Source: Marinobacter sp. (GTDB taxonomy: Bacteria > Pseudomonadota > Gammaproteobacteria > Pseudomonadales > Oleiphilaceae). Taken from it: DNA of 64,000 nt. The position numbers were made by a program, and so were the translations under genes. This document shows positions 50,333-59,436 of the stretch, piece by piece. The stretch is taken from contig JAKDUK010000006.1 in assembly GCA_030457765.1 (NCBI GenBank), positions 1 through 64,000 on the forward strand, given 5' to 3'. The first letter of the stretch is position 1. Every line of letters begins with the position of its first letter. The notes under the pieces were generated by a model, which was not told the origin of the DNA, ran no database searches, and saw nothing but the letters and a program-made list of their open reading frames with translations.

Positions 50333-50548
50333 TTAGTACAGACGCTCGAACTTGCGCTGTTCCCGCTGAAGCTTCTTGAGATGACGCTTAACGGCAGCGG
50401 CTGCTTTGCGCTTGCGAACGGCTGTGGGCTTTTCATACTGCTCACGGCGACGTACTTCGGAAAGTACACCTGCTTTTTCGCAAGAGCGCTTGAAGCGACG
50501 CAGTGCTACGTCAAACGGTTCGTTCTCTTTCACTTTAACAGCTGGCAT
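50333..50548 (-). CDS. rpsU: 30S ribosomal protein S21
   Basis: [59 protein letters not shown]. Confidence 0.98.
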   Translation of the reverse strand: MPAVKVKENEPFDVALRRFKRSCEKAGVLSEVRRREQYEKPTAVRKRKAAAAVKRHLKKLQREQRKFERLY

Positions 50549-50788
50549 TCGACAATCACCTACCTGATAGATTCGGTTTCATTTAGATGCGCATCTGGCA
50601 GTGCCAGACTGGCTCGATCCCTGGTCAGATTGGCTAAAACTCGACCAGTTCGTAATTTAGGGCGGCAATGATAGCGCCTGAATCCCGACGAGGTCAATGT
50701 TTGTTCTACGAAACTGCCTGTGAGTTTCGGGTTTCTGCTAAAATACGCCCCGTTTATCCATTTACGCCAACCGATGTGGCCAGATTAT

Positions 50789-51847
50789 ATGCTGATTCTG
50801 GGTATTGAGACTTCCTGTGATGAAACCGGTGTTGCGCTGTTCGATACCGGCAAAGGGCTTTTGAGCCACGCACTGTTCAGCCAAATAGACATGCACGCTG
50901 ATTACGGCGGTGTGGTGCCAGAGCTGGCGTCCCGTGATCACGTTCGTAAACTTTTGCCGCTGTGTGATCAGGTATTGGCAGAGGCCGGGCTTGTTCGTGA
51001 AAACATTGACGGCATTGCCTATACCGCTGGCCCCGGCCTTATTGGCGCGCTGATGGTGGGTGGGTCTGTGGCTCATGCACTGGGGTTTGCTCTTGATATA
51101 CCTGTGCTTGGCGTGCACCACATGGAGGGCCATTTGCTGGCGCCCATGCTGGAGGATAACCCGCCAGCTTTTCCGTTTGTGGCGCTGCTGGTTTCGGGTG
51201 GGCATACGCAGCTCGTGCGCGTAGATGGTATTGGCGAATATGAGATGCTGGGCGAATCGGTGGATGACGCCGCCGGCGAGGCCTTCGACAAAACCGCCAA
51301 GATGTTAGGGCTGGATTATCCTGGCGGGCCCCGCGTGGCTGCACTGGCAGAAAAAGGCGAGCCAGGTCGCTATCGGTTCCCCCGGCCAATGACCGATCGG
51401 CCAGGTTTGGATTTCAGCTTCAGCGGTTTGAAAACGTTTACCCTGAATACAGTGAATGCGGAAAAGAAAACAGCGGATGGCCTAACGGACCAGGTTCGTG
51501 CTGACATTGCTTTAGCGTTTGAAGCGGCTGCGGTAGACACGCTGATGATCAAGTGCCGACGGGCGCTGGAACAAACAGGCTGTAGTCGCCTGGTGATAGC
51601 CGGTGGTGTAAGTGCCAACAAGCGGTTGCGGGCCAGCCTGGAGAAAATGGCTGGAAAACGGCGAGCCCATGTGTTTTATGCGCGTCAGGAGTTTTGTACA
51701 GACAACGGGGCGATGATTGCCTACGCAGGCGCTCAGCGTATGCAGGCAGGGCAGCGTGATGGCGAGCGTATAATGGCGGTGCCCCGATGGCCTATGAATA
51801 CGCTGCCCCCGCTCACAGAGGTGCGACAGGCAGGGCTTATTGATTAA
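50789..51847 (+). CDS. tsaD: tRNA N6-adenosine threonylcarbamoyltransferase TsaD
   Basis: [31 protein letters not shown]; divergent from rpsU. Confidence 0.97.
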   Translation: MLILGIETSCDETGVALFDTGKGLLSHALFSQIDMHADYGGVVPELASRDHVRKLLPLCDQVLAEAGLVRENIDGIAYTAGPGLIGALMVGGSVAHALGFALDIPVLGVHHMEGHLLAPMLEDNPPAFPFVALLVSGGHTQLVRVDGIGEYEMLGESVDDAAGEAFDKTAKMLGLDYPGGPRVAALAEKGEPGRYRFPRPMTDRPGLDFSFSGLKTFTLNTVNAEKKTADGLTDQVRADIALAFEAAAVDTLMIKCRRALEQTGCSRLVIAGGVSANKRLRASLEKMAGKRRAHVFYARQEFCTDNGAMIAYAGAQRMQAGQRDGERIMAVPRWPMNTLPPLTEVRQAGLID

Positions 51848-51862
51848 ATGACAGCGGCAGGC

Positions 51863-52453
51863 CTAAAGGCCGGTTTCCCGCCCCTGTGCAAGCCGAATCA
51901 GGTTGTTGCGGTGCCGCACGACAATCAGGATTGCCAGCAGGCCAAACAGGGGCAGGTGATCTGGCTCTATCAGTGCGCTGATAACTGGCCCGCATACGAT
52001 GGCTATTACAGAGGCCAGGGCGGAGATGCGCCAGCGCCATATTATTAATAACCACAAAGCGGCCATGACGAAGGTAGTGACAGGCGCCAGGGCCAGGCCA
52101 GCCCCAAGCGCGGTTGCAACGCCTTTTCCCCCTTTGAAGCGGTAGAACGCCGGGATCATGTGCCCGGTAACTGCGCAGAGGGAGATCATCGCCTGAACCA
52201 GCGGGGATAATCCTGTTTGGTGGGCCAGCCAAACAGGGAGCCACCCCTTGGCGGCATCCAGGGCCAGGGTGATCAGAGCGGGTAGCCAGCCACCGGTTCT
52301 GTATACGTTAGTGGCGCCCGGGTTTCCGGAGCCCTGTGCACGGGGGTCGGGCAACCCGAAGAGTTGGCAAACTGGCAGTGCAAACAGCACAGAGCCAGCC
52401 AGATAAGCCGCTATGCATAACAAAACAGTTACTATCGGGTCACTCAGGGCCAT
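51863..52453 (-). CDS. plsY: Glycerol-3-phosphate acyltransferase PlsY
   Basis: DPRAQGSGNPGATNVYRTGG; FKGGKGVATALG. Confidence 0.95.
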   Translation of the reverse strand: MALSDPIVTVLLCIAAYLAGSVLFALPVCQLFGLPDPRAQGSGNPGATNVYRTGGWLPALITLALDAAKGWLPVWLAHQTGLSPLVQAMISLCAVTGHMIPAFYRFKGGKGVATALGAGLALAPVTTFVMAALWLLIIWRWRISALASVIAIVCGPVISALIEPDHLPLFGLLAILIVVRHRNNLIRLAQGRETGL

Positions 52454-52594
52454 TTTGCGAACTCGGAGACAAAGACGTATCAGGGTAATGTGTGCGAAAA
52501 TGCCGGCCCTAAATTTACAGGCTGGTGTATTTACAGTATCCGCAGTTTGTATGTTATTCAATCAGCAGTATGTGGGATTGTCCCGGGAGCTCCC

Positions 52595-52963
52595 TTGGCA
52601 GACAGTGTTTTGATCGAAGGCCTGGTTGTAGAGACCGTGGTGGGTGTATATGACTGGGAGCGTGACGTAACCCAAGCGCTGGTTGTGGATTTGGAAATGG
52701 CTTGGGATAACCGTATTCCCGGCGCGTCAGATGATGTGGCAGATGCGCTTGATTATGCTTTGGTTAGCGAGCGCACAGCACGCTGCCTGAAAGATCTCAA
52801 ACCGCAGTTGCTTGAGCACGGCGCAGAGGTATTGGCCAAGATGCTACAGGTAGAATTTGGTGTTAGTTGGCTCCGGCTTACGCTGCGCAAGCCTGGGGCG
52901 GTACCTGCGGCCCGGTCTGTGGGTGTATGCATAGAGCGGCCTGCATTGAAGGGAGCTCGGTAA
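52595..52963 (+). CDS. folB: Dihydroneopterin aldolase
   Basis: VLIEGLVVETVVGVYDWERDVTQALVVDLEMAWD; probable TTG start at 52595. Confidence 0.88.
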   Translation: MADSVLIEGLVVETVVGVYDWERDVTQALVVDLEMAWDNRIPGASDDVADALDYALVSERTARCLKDLKPQLLEHGAEVLAKMLQVEFGVSWLRLTLRKPGAVPAARSVGVCIERPALKGAR

Positions 52964-53487
52964 TGCCAGATCAGATTCCGGTGTACATTAGCATTGGTAG
53001 TAATGTCGACAGGGAGCGCTATGTTCCCGCGGCTCTGGATGCCTTGGCCGACTGGTTTGGAGAGTTGAGCATTTCGCCGGTGTATGAAAGCGAGGCAGTG
53101 GGTTTTGATGGGTCGCTGTTTCTGAATCTGGTAGTTGGTGTGAAAACAAGCCTGTCTGTGGGTGAGTTATCACGGCGATTCAAGCAACTGGAGGTAGAAA
53201 ACGGCCGCCACCCAGGGGCCCCGAAATTCAGCGCAAAAACGCTGGATCTCGATCTTCTGACCTACGGAGAAGCCGTGGGCCGAATGGACGGAGTTGAGTT
53301 GCCAAGAGCCGAGATTCTCAAGAATGCGTTCGTACTTCGGCCTCTGGCAGACGTTGCGCCTAACGTGAAACACCCGGTGTGCCGGAAAAGTTATCTTGAG
53401 CTCTGGCAAGCTTACAGCGCTGGTCAGAGGCTTTGGCCGGTGGATTTTAACTGGCGGGGGCGAGTGATTTCACGGGCGGTTGGCTGA
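52963..53487 (+). CDS. FolK-like HPPK (paralogue 1)
   Basis: YISIGSNVDRERYVPAALDAL; KTLDLDLLTYG; ATG overlaps folB stop (taATG). Confidence 0.85.
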   Translation: MPDQIPVYISIGSNVDRERYVPAALDALADWFGELSISPVYESEAVGFDGSLFLNLVVGVKTSLSVGELSRRFKQLEVENGRHPGAPKFSAKTLDLDLLTYGEAVGRMDGVELPRAEILKNAFVLRPLADVAPNVKHPVCRKSYLELWQAYSAGQRLWPVDFNWRGRVISRAVG

Positions 53488-55131
53488 GCGGAACAGCTTA
53501 ATCAGATTGTCTGTGCCTGTATCGCTTGCTTCGCCTGTCGTGCTCGATTGCAGAAGCCGTGGCAGAATATCCTGACCAAGCTGTTTACCCAGCTCTACGC
53601 CCCATTGATCAAACGAATCAACATCCCAAATCACACCCTGAACAAAGGTGCGGTGCTCATACAGCGCGATCAGTGCACCCACGGTTTTTGGTGTCACCTT
53701 TTTCATCATCAGTGTGTTGCTGGGCTGATTTCCAGGAACGACTTTGTGTGGTGCCAGTTGTTCAATGTCTTCCTCGCTCGCGCCACTGGCCGCCAGTTCG
53801 GCTTTCGCTTCTTCCAGTGTTTTGCCTGTCATCATTGCCCGGGACTGGCCCAGGCAGTTGGCAAAAAGGTCTGCATGATGTGTAGCAACCGGGTTATGGG
53901 TTTGCAGTGGAATGATGAAGTCGGCCGGAATCAACCGGGTGCCCTGGTGAATCAGCTGATGGTAAGCGTGCTGGCCGTTGGCACCAACGCCTCCCCAGAT
54001 AACCGGCCCTGTTTGATATTCCAGGGTTTCCCCGCGTAGGTTTACCCGCTTGCCGTTGCTTTCCATATCCAGCTGTTGCAGGTGATCTGGCAAGCTACGC
54101 AGGTAATGATCGTAAGGTAGTATGGCGTGAGTGTCTGCGCCCCAGAAGTTGTTATACCAAACGCCTAGCATGGCCATAACAACAGGCAGGTTCTCTTTCA
54201 GTGGCGCATTCTGGAAGTGGGTGTCCATGGCGTGAGCCCCGGCTAGCAATGCCCGAAAGTTGTTCATGCCGATGGTGAGCGCAACGGGTAAGCCTATGGC
54301 AGACCAAAGAGAGTAGCGCCCGCCTACCCAGTCCCACATAGGGAATACATTGTCGGGATCAATGCCAAAGTCCTGCGCGGCGGCAGTATTGGCTGTTACA
54401 GCCATAAAGTGGCTGGCAACTGCTTGCTCACTGCCGCTGCGTTCGATGAACCATGCTCGGGCAACCCTGCTGTTTTCCAGGGTTTCTCGGGTGCCAAAGG
54501 ATTTCGACTGAACCAGGAACAGTGTGGTTTCAGGATGGAGCCCTGCCAGGGTCTCGCAGATTTCTGTGCCATCAATATTGGCCACGTAATGGCAGCGAAG
54601 CCCTGATGACTGGTATGGCTGCAGTGCCTCAGACACCAGTTTTGGGCCCAAGAAGGAGCCGCCGATGCCAATGCTGACTACATCGGTAAACGCTTTGCCG
54701 GTGTAGCCGGTGCGCGACTGGTTACGCACCTCCTGCACAAAGGTGTCCATGCGCGCCAGTGTTGTGTTTACTTCAGCGACCACGTTTTGGCCATCTATAA
54801 CAATGGTGTTGGTGCCAGCGTTTCGCAAAGCTGTGTGTAGTGCGGGTCGGTCTTCGGTAGTGTTTACCTTCTCGCCGCAAAGCAGGGCGGTTCTGCGCTC
54901 TTCGAGTTTGCGGCTGCGAGCCAGCTGCATTAAGGCTTCGAGCACTTCGTCTGTTAGCCGGTTTTTGGAGAAATCCAGAGACAGCCCCGCACCGTCGATA
55001 AAATAACGCGTTGCCCTTTCCGGGTCGTCTGCAAAGAGCGCCTTCATAGGGCTGCCCTGCAGTTTGTCGCGGCAAGCTAATAGCGCTTGCCATTCGGGTG
55101 AGGTTGTCAGTGCTGCGTATGGCGAGGTCAT
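53470..55131 (-). CDS. pgi: Glucose-6-phosphate isomerase
   Basis: VVSIGIGGSFLGPKLVSEAL; VWDWVGGRYSLWSAIGLP; DSFDQWGVELGKQL-like C-terminal signature. Confidence 0.97.
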   Translation of the reverse strand: MTSPYAALTTSPEWQALLACRDKLQGSPMKALFADDPERATRYFIDGAGLSLDFSKNRLTDEVLEALMQLARSRKLEERRTALLCGEKVNTTEDRPALHTALRNAGTNTIVIDGQNVVAEVNTTLARMDTFVQEVRNQSRTGYTGKAFTDVVSIGIGGSFLGPKLVSEALQPYQSSGLRCHYVANIDGTEICETLAGLHPETTLFLVQSKSFGTRETLENSRVARAWFIERSGSEQAVASHFMAVTANTAAAQDFGIDPDNVFPMWDWVGGRYSLWSAIGLPVALTIGMNNFRALLAGAHAMDTHFQNAPLKENLPVVMAMLGVWYNNFWGADTHAILPYDHYLRSLPDHLQQLDMESNGKRVNLRGETLEYQTGPVIWGGVGANGQHAYHQLIHQGTRLIPADFIIPLQTHNPVATHHADLFANCLGQSRAMMTGKTLEEAKAELAASGASEEDIEQLAPHKVVPGNQPSNTLMMKKVTPKTVGALIALYEHRTFVQGVIWDVDSFDQWGVELGKQLGQDILPRLLQSSTTGEASDTGTDNLIKLFRSANRP

Positions 55132-55166
55132 CAGAGAGTCCTTTCCTGGTGGATTGGCAGAATGCC

Positions 55167-56015
55167 TCAGCGAGTTACCGAGATATTATCAATCAGCCGG
55201 GTGGTGCCAAGGTATGCCGCAGCCAGCAGCGTAATATTGCTATCTTCCGGTGTGGCCGGTTTCAGGGTCTGGCTGTTTGCAATGTTGAAGTAATCCAGGC
55301 GTAGGCCTGCATTTCGCAGGTTGTCGCCGGCTTCTTTTGCAAGCACCTGAAGATCGCCGTGTCCGTTGGCTATCTTTGCGGCTGTCGACTGCAGCTCCTG
55401 GTAAATAGCCGGGGCTATTTTGCGTTCCTCGTCGGATAGGTAGCTGTTGCGAGAACTTTTGGCCAAGCCGTCTTCTTCGCGAATGGTGATCGCTCCAATC
55501 ACCTCAACCGGCATCATTAGGTCCCGCGTCATCTTGCGGATAACCGCCAGCTGCTGGAAGTCCTTCTCACCGAACACGGCAAAGTCAGGCTGGATCATAT
55601 TGAACAGCACAGACACCACCGTTGCGACGCCTTCAAAGTGTCCGGGGCGGCTGGCTCCGCAGTGCCCATCGCTGACCTCCGGAACCACTATTCGTGTGTG
55701 CCGCGCAAGGCCATCCGGATAGACCTCTTCAGCAGATGGGGCAAATACCAGTGTGTTTCCGGCAGTGCCGAGTTTCTCCTGATCGCCAATCAGGGTTCGA
55801 GGGTAGGTGTCCAGATCCTCGTTGGCGCCAAACTGCATCGGGTTAACAAAAATACTGGTGATCACAATGTCTGCCGCTTCGGCCGCTTTGCGAACCAGTG
55901 AGATGTGTCCCTCATGCAGGTTGCCCATGGTGGGCACCAAGCCGATGGTTTTTTCCTGCTGGCGGTATCCGCGGAGGATAGCGCGCAATTCTTTCAGTGA
56001 ATGGACGGTTCTCAT
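55167..56015 (-). CDS. panC: Pantothenate synthetase
   Basis: [43 protein letters not shown]. Confidence 0.97.
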   Translation of the reverse strand: MRTVHSLKELRAILRGYRQQEKTIGLVPTMGNLHEGHISLVRKAAEAADIVITSIFVNPMQFGANEDLDTYPRTLIGDQEKLGTAGNTLVFAPSAEEVYPDGLARHTRIVVPEVSDGHCGASRPGHFEGVATVVSVLFNMIQPDFAVFGEKDFQQLAVIRKMTRDLMMPVEVIGAITIREEDGLAKSSRNSYLSDEERKIAPAIYQELQSTAAKIANGHGDLQVLAKEAGDNLRNAGLRLDYFNIANSQTLKPATPEDSNITLLAAAYLGTTRLIDNISVTR

Positions 56016-56806
56016 GCCTTGAACGTATGCTCCTGGGCGGGGAATGTGCGCTCACGCACTGCTTTTGCGTAGGCGGTAATGGCTTCCTGAATGGAATCTG
56101 TCTCTGCCAGGAAATTTTTCACGAAACGTGGTTTGCGGCCGGTGGTAATGCCCAGCATGTCGTGCAGTACCAGAATCTGGCCATCGGTATCTGCGCCTGC
56201 ACCAATGCCAATAACAGGGGCTTTAACGGCTTGGGCAACCCGGGCTGCCAGTGGGGCTGGCACACATTCCAGCAAAATAACGTCGGCGCCGGCAGCTTGC
56301 AGTTCGCAGGCGTGCTCGATCATCAGCTCTGCCGATTTATCATCACGGCCCTGAACCTTGTAGCCGCCAAACTTGTTAACAAACTGCGGTGTCAGGCCCA
56401 GGTGGGCACACACCGGGACGGCCCGCTCACTCAGCGCGGTGATGGTTTCTTTCATCCAGTCGGTGCCTTCCAGTTTTACCATGTGGGCACCCGCCCGCAT
56501 AAGCTCTGCGGCGTTTTCCAGCGCCGCATCTACCGTGCCGTAACTCATGAATGGCATGTCGGCCATGATCAAAGAGCCGCGATTGCCTTTAGCAACACAG
56601 CTGGTGTGGTAAACGATTTGATCCATGGTGACAGGCAAAGTGCTGTCGTGGCCCTGAAGTACCATGCCAAGCGAATCGCCAATCAGAATAACGTCTACTC
56701 CGGCTTCGCTGACTACCTGGGCGAATGTAGCGTCATAAGAGGTGAGGGCGGAGAAAGCTTCGCCCTTTTGCTTGTATTCCCGCAGGGTGTTGATGGTAAC
56801 AGCCAT
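56012..56806 (-). CDS. panB: 3-methyl-2-oxobutanoate hydroxymethyltransferase
   Basis: [41 protein letters not shown]. Confidence 0.97.
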   Translation of the reverse strand: MAVTINTLREYKQKGEAFSALTSYDATFAQVVSEAGVDVILIGDSLGMVLQGHDSTLPVTMDQIVYHTSCVAKGNRGSLIMADMPFMSYGTVDAALENAAELMRAGAHMVKLEGTDWMKETITALSERAVPVCAHLGLTPQFVNKFGGYKVQGRDDKSAELMIEHACELQAAGADVILLECVPAPLAARVAQAVKAPVIGIGAGADTDGQILVLHDMLGITTGRKPRFVKNFLAETDSIQEAITAYAKAVRERTFPAQEHTFKA

Positions 56807-56867
56807 AAAATCCTTGCCTTTAGGGTAGGTGGGCCAAGACCGTGCCGAAATAGCCGGCGTTCAATTG

Positions 56868-57365
56868 CTAAGGGTAATCCGGAGGGGGAAGCCTGCGCAA
56901 CCGGTTGTCCGGGCATTGTGTCCTCAGGGTAACAATTGTGGTGCCGTCTGGCAGCGTTAGATCGGGTTTTAGATCGAGTAGCGGCTGAAGTACAAAATCC
57001 CGGTTGGGAAGCTCTCGGTGGGGCACGATAAGCCGGTCGTCGTTTAGTGTTTGGCTGCCGAATACCAGAAGGTCCAGGTCTAGCGTGCGTGGGCCCCAGT
57101 GTCTGAGACGCTCCCGCCCGTGTGCTTGTTCAATTGCTTGAAGCTGATCGAGTAGGGCGTGTGGCACAAGCCTGGAGCTAAGCCATACCGCGCCGTTTAC
57201 AAAATCTGGCTGATCCTGTGGGCCCACGGGACGGCTGGCGTAAAACGGTGATTGCGCAATAAGCGTGGTGTCAGGCAGTGCCGCTAATTCGGCGACCGCT
57301 CGTGCCAGTTGGGCAGCGGGTTCTTGCAGATTGCTGCCCAGGCCAATGAAGACGTCAGTTTGCAT
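56868..57365 (-). CDS. folK: 2-amino-4-hydroxy-6-hydroxymethyldihydropteridine diphosphokinase (paralogue 2, canonical)
   Basis: VFIGLGSNLQEPAAQLARAV; RERLRHWGPRTLDLDLLVFG. Confidence 0.95.
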   Translation of the reverse strand: MQTDVFIGLGSNLQEPAAQLARAVAELAALPDTTLIAQSPFYASRPVGPQDQPDFVNGAVWLSSRLVPHALLDQLQAIEQAHGRERLRHWGPRTLDLDLLVFGSQTLNDDRLIVPHRELPNRDFVLQPLLDLKPDLTLPDGTTIVTLRTQCPDNRLRRLPPPDYP

Positions 57366-58747
57366 TAGGGCGCAGGCCGTTGGGCCGGTTTTCGGCGCCG
57401 GCGTTTCTTGGGTGCGTCGTTGGTGAGCTCTGAAAGCATGCGCTCTTGCCCGCGCTCATCCACACGCTGAAACTCTGTCCACCAATCGCCCAGCCCCGGT
57501 TTGATTTCACCGCAGGCCTCCCGAACCAGCAAAAAGTCGTAGGCGGCACGAAACCTTTGGTGGCTCATGGTTACAAAGGCCCGTTTACCTTGGCGGCGGG
57601 GTAAGCGCATCTGCAGTTCCCAGATTTCTTTCATGGGGCCTGAGAAACGCTTGGGTATAGAGGTAGCTTGCACCTGGCGCCCAATAACTTTGCCAATGGC
57701 ACCGTGCAGAGCTGGCTGTACCGGGTCGCCGTTATCCTGGCGGTGATTCCATTCTTTTTGTAGCGCAGGCCAGAGCATGGCCGCAAACAGGAAGTAGGGC
57801 GTGACCGACTTTCCCTGGGCGATGCGGGCGTCGGTATTACGCAAGGCCTGGCGAATCAATTCGTCTGGCTCGCCGGCCTCAATTGCCTTCACGGTTTCGG
57901 GGAACAGTGGCGCAAGCAGGTCGTAGCGGGTGAGAAGGTCGTAAGTTGCCTCGCCATGGCCTGCAGAGAATAGCTTAAGTACCTCCTCAAACAGTCGCGC
58001 CGGTGGGATGTGTGTCAGTAGCGGCGCAAGTTCCCGTATGGGTGCTTCGGTTTCAGGTTCTATATCAAAGTCCAGTTTGGCAGCAAAGCGGATGGCACGA
58101 AGCATGCGCACTGGATCTTCCCGGTAACGGGTTTCCGGGTCGCCGATCAGGCGCAATTGCCGATTGCGGAGATCGTCAATGCCGTTGGCAAAGTCAATTA
58201 CGGTGAAGTCGCGAATGCAGTAATAAAGCGCGTTGATCGTAAAATCCCGGCGTAATGCATCTTCTTCCTGATTGCCGTAAACGTTATCTCGCAGTAGTTG
58301 GCCGTGCTCGCTGGTTTTACGATCGTCACTGGTGCTGTCTTTATCGGCCTGATTTGCGTTGCCACGGAAGGTGGTTACTTCAATGATTTCACGCCCGAAT
58401 ACTACGTGCACAATCCGAAAACGCCGGCCTATAAGGCGGGAGTTGCGGAACAGGTCGTGCACTTCTTCCGGGGTGGCATTGGTTGCTATGTCGAAATCTT
58501 TGGGGCGCTGGCCAAGGAGAATGTCGCGCACACCGCCACCGACCAGGTAAGCCTCATAACCGGATTTGTTGAGCCGGCTGAGAACCTTCTTGGCAGGCTC
58601 GCTGATAACAGAGCGTGAGACGTTATGCTGGTCTCTGGGAACTTCCCGTCGCTGGTAGGCTCGAGCCTTTTTCTTTCCGTTTCCGGGGATGAACGAGCGT
58701 AATTTATCGACGGACTGTTCGAGGATGGAGGAGAATGTTTTTGACAT
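57365..58747 (-). CDS. pcnB: Poly(A) polymerase I
   Basis: YEAYLVGGGVRDILLGQRPKDFDIATNATPEEVHDLFRNSRLIGRRFRIVHV; start at MSKTFSSILEQ (58747) rather than the ORF-track start. Confidence 0.95.
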   Translation of the reverse strand: MSKTFSSILEQSVDKLRSFIPGNGKKKARAYQRREVPRDQHNVSRSVISEPAKKVLSRLNKSGYEAYLVGGGVRDILLGQRPKDFDIATNATPEEVHDLFRNSRLIGRRFRIVHVVFGREIIEVTTFRGNANQADKDSTSDDRKTSEHGQLLRDNVYGNQEEDALRRDFTINALYYCIRDFTVIDFANGIDDLRNRQLRLIGDPETRYREDPVRMLRAIRFAAKLDFDIEPETEAPIRELAPLLTHIPPARLFEEVLKLFSAGHGEATYDLLTRYDLLAPLFPETVKAIEAGEPDELIRQALRNTDARIAQGKSVTPYFLFAAMLWPALQKEWNHRQDNGDPVQPALHGAIGKVIGRQVQATSIPKRFSGPMKEIWELQMRLPRRQGKRAFVTMSHQRFRAAYDFLLVREACGEIKPGLGDWWTEFQRVDERGQERMLSELTNDAPKKRRRRKPAQRPAP

Positions 58748-58831
58748 TGAAATCCGTGGTTGCGGTGAGCAAAACCGAGAGTTTAACGCTTTGAGCAGGA
58801 TTTGCACACGTTTAACATGCTCCAGATAATC

Positions 58832-58861
58832 AAAAGGCGGATCCGCTTTCGCGAACCCGCC
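58832..58861 (-). terminator. Strong rho-independent terminator of the CrcZ-like sRNA
   Basis: Minus strand GGCGGGTTCGC-GAAA-GCGGATCCGCC-TTTT: 11-bp stem (two G-U pairs) with GAAA loop. Confidence 0.88.
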
Positions 58862-59219
58862 CTCAAAACGTTGACGATCTGCATTGTTTTTATTTTTTGC
58901 CGGGATTTTTCTTCGTTTTTGTACCCCACTGTATATCCCCAAATTTGGGGCTTCTCAGCAGTGCAAACGGAAGGCTTTGAACACAATGAGCAGTCAAAGA
59001 CATCGAGCAAGTCATTGGTAGGTGCGGCGTCACCTCTAAGGGTGATTCTTCTTTGCATCTCTACAACTCACACGTGCCAAGGGACTACCAAAAAAGCAAA
59101 GTACCCAAAACACTCAGTTCGCTCACGTTCTATTTTTGTTTTTGTTGCTGAACGTATTCCCGCAGCTTTTTGTTTTTGTTACGGCGCTGCTTTGTCACTG
59201 TTGTTTTTGTTGTTGTGCG
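58832..59219 (-). ncRNA. crcZ: Putative CrcZ-type Hfq/Crc-binding small RNA
   Basis: Intergenic between cbrB- and pcnB-like genes; sigma54 promoter at the 5' side and terminator at the 3' side give ~390 nt; A-rich AAnAAnAA-like motifs at ~59199-59216 (ACAACAACAAAAACAACAG), 59166-59181 (GTAACAAAAACAAAAAGCT), 59130-59150 (CAGCAACAAAAACAAAAATAG), 58881-58901 (GGCAAAAAATAAAAACAATGC), weaker ~58903-58924. Confidence 0.78.
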
Positions 59220-59229
59220 CTTATTAGGT

Positions 59230-59245
59230 TGCAGTTGCTGTGCCA
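59230..59245 (-). promoter_or_regulatory. Sigma54 (-24/-12) promoter of the CrcZ-like sRNA
   Basis: Minus strand TGGCACAGCAACTGCA against TGGCACRNNNNTTGCW (15/16). Confidence 0.85.
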
Positions 59246-59293
59246 GTTTTCGAAACTCGTGTATTAACAGGCGTTTAGGTTTTTAAAGAAGAT

Positions 59294-59380
59294 AAGTGTT
59301 ACCCCGTACCCTGTATAAGTGTTACCCGAAATGGGTGGCCGCCTTATGAAGTGTTACCAAGGGGAACACGCGGTAACAAC
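59294..59380. promoter_or_regulatory. Putative CbrB enhancer sites (TGTTACC/GGTAACA repeat cluster)
   Basis: AAGTGTTACC at 59294, 59317, 59349 (plus strand) and inverted GGTAACAAC at 59372-59380; minus strand TGTTACC-N13-GGTAACA; about 75-160 bp upstream of predicted TSS. Confidence 0.7.
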
Positions 59381-59436
59381 TGAGTCTGAGTTCATTTATT
59401 TTAGGAAAGCCACATTGATTGGCTCGCCTGCAAACG

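Noticed and set aside
55997-56932. Plus-strand 311-aa ORF over panB
   Set aside because: Long, but antisense to panB with intact catalytic motifs; composition typical of a shadow frame.
58802-59227. Plus-strand 141-aa ORF (MHTFNMLQIIKRRIRF...)
   Set aside because: Lies antisense across the sRNA candidate and its terminator; Phe/Leu-rich runs (VFVFVAERIPAAFCFCYGAALSLLFLLL) are simply the complement of the A-rich motifs; no RBS or family resemblance.
59294-59380. Repeated AAGTGTTACC initially read as a remnant transposon end (IS21/IS481-like terminal repeats)
   Set aside because: No transposase fragment or matching opposite end; position upstream of a sigma54 promoter next to cbrB fits an enhancer array better. 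A genome-wide copy count would settle it.
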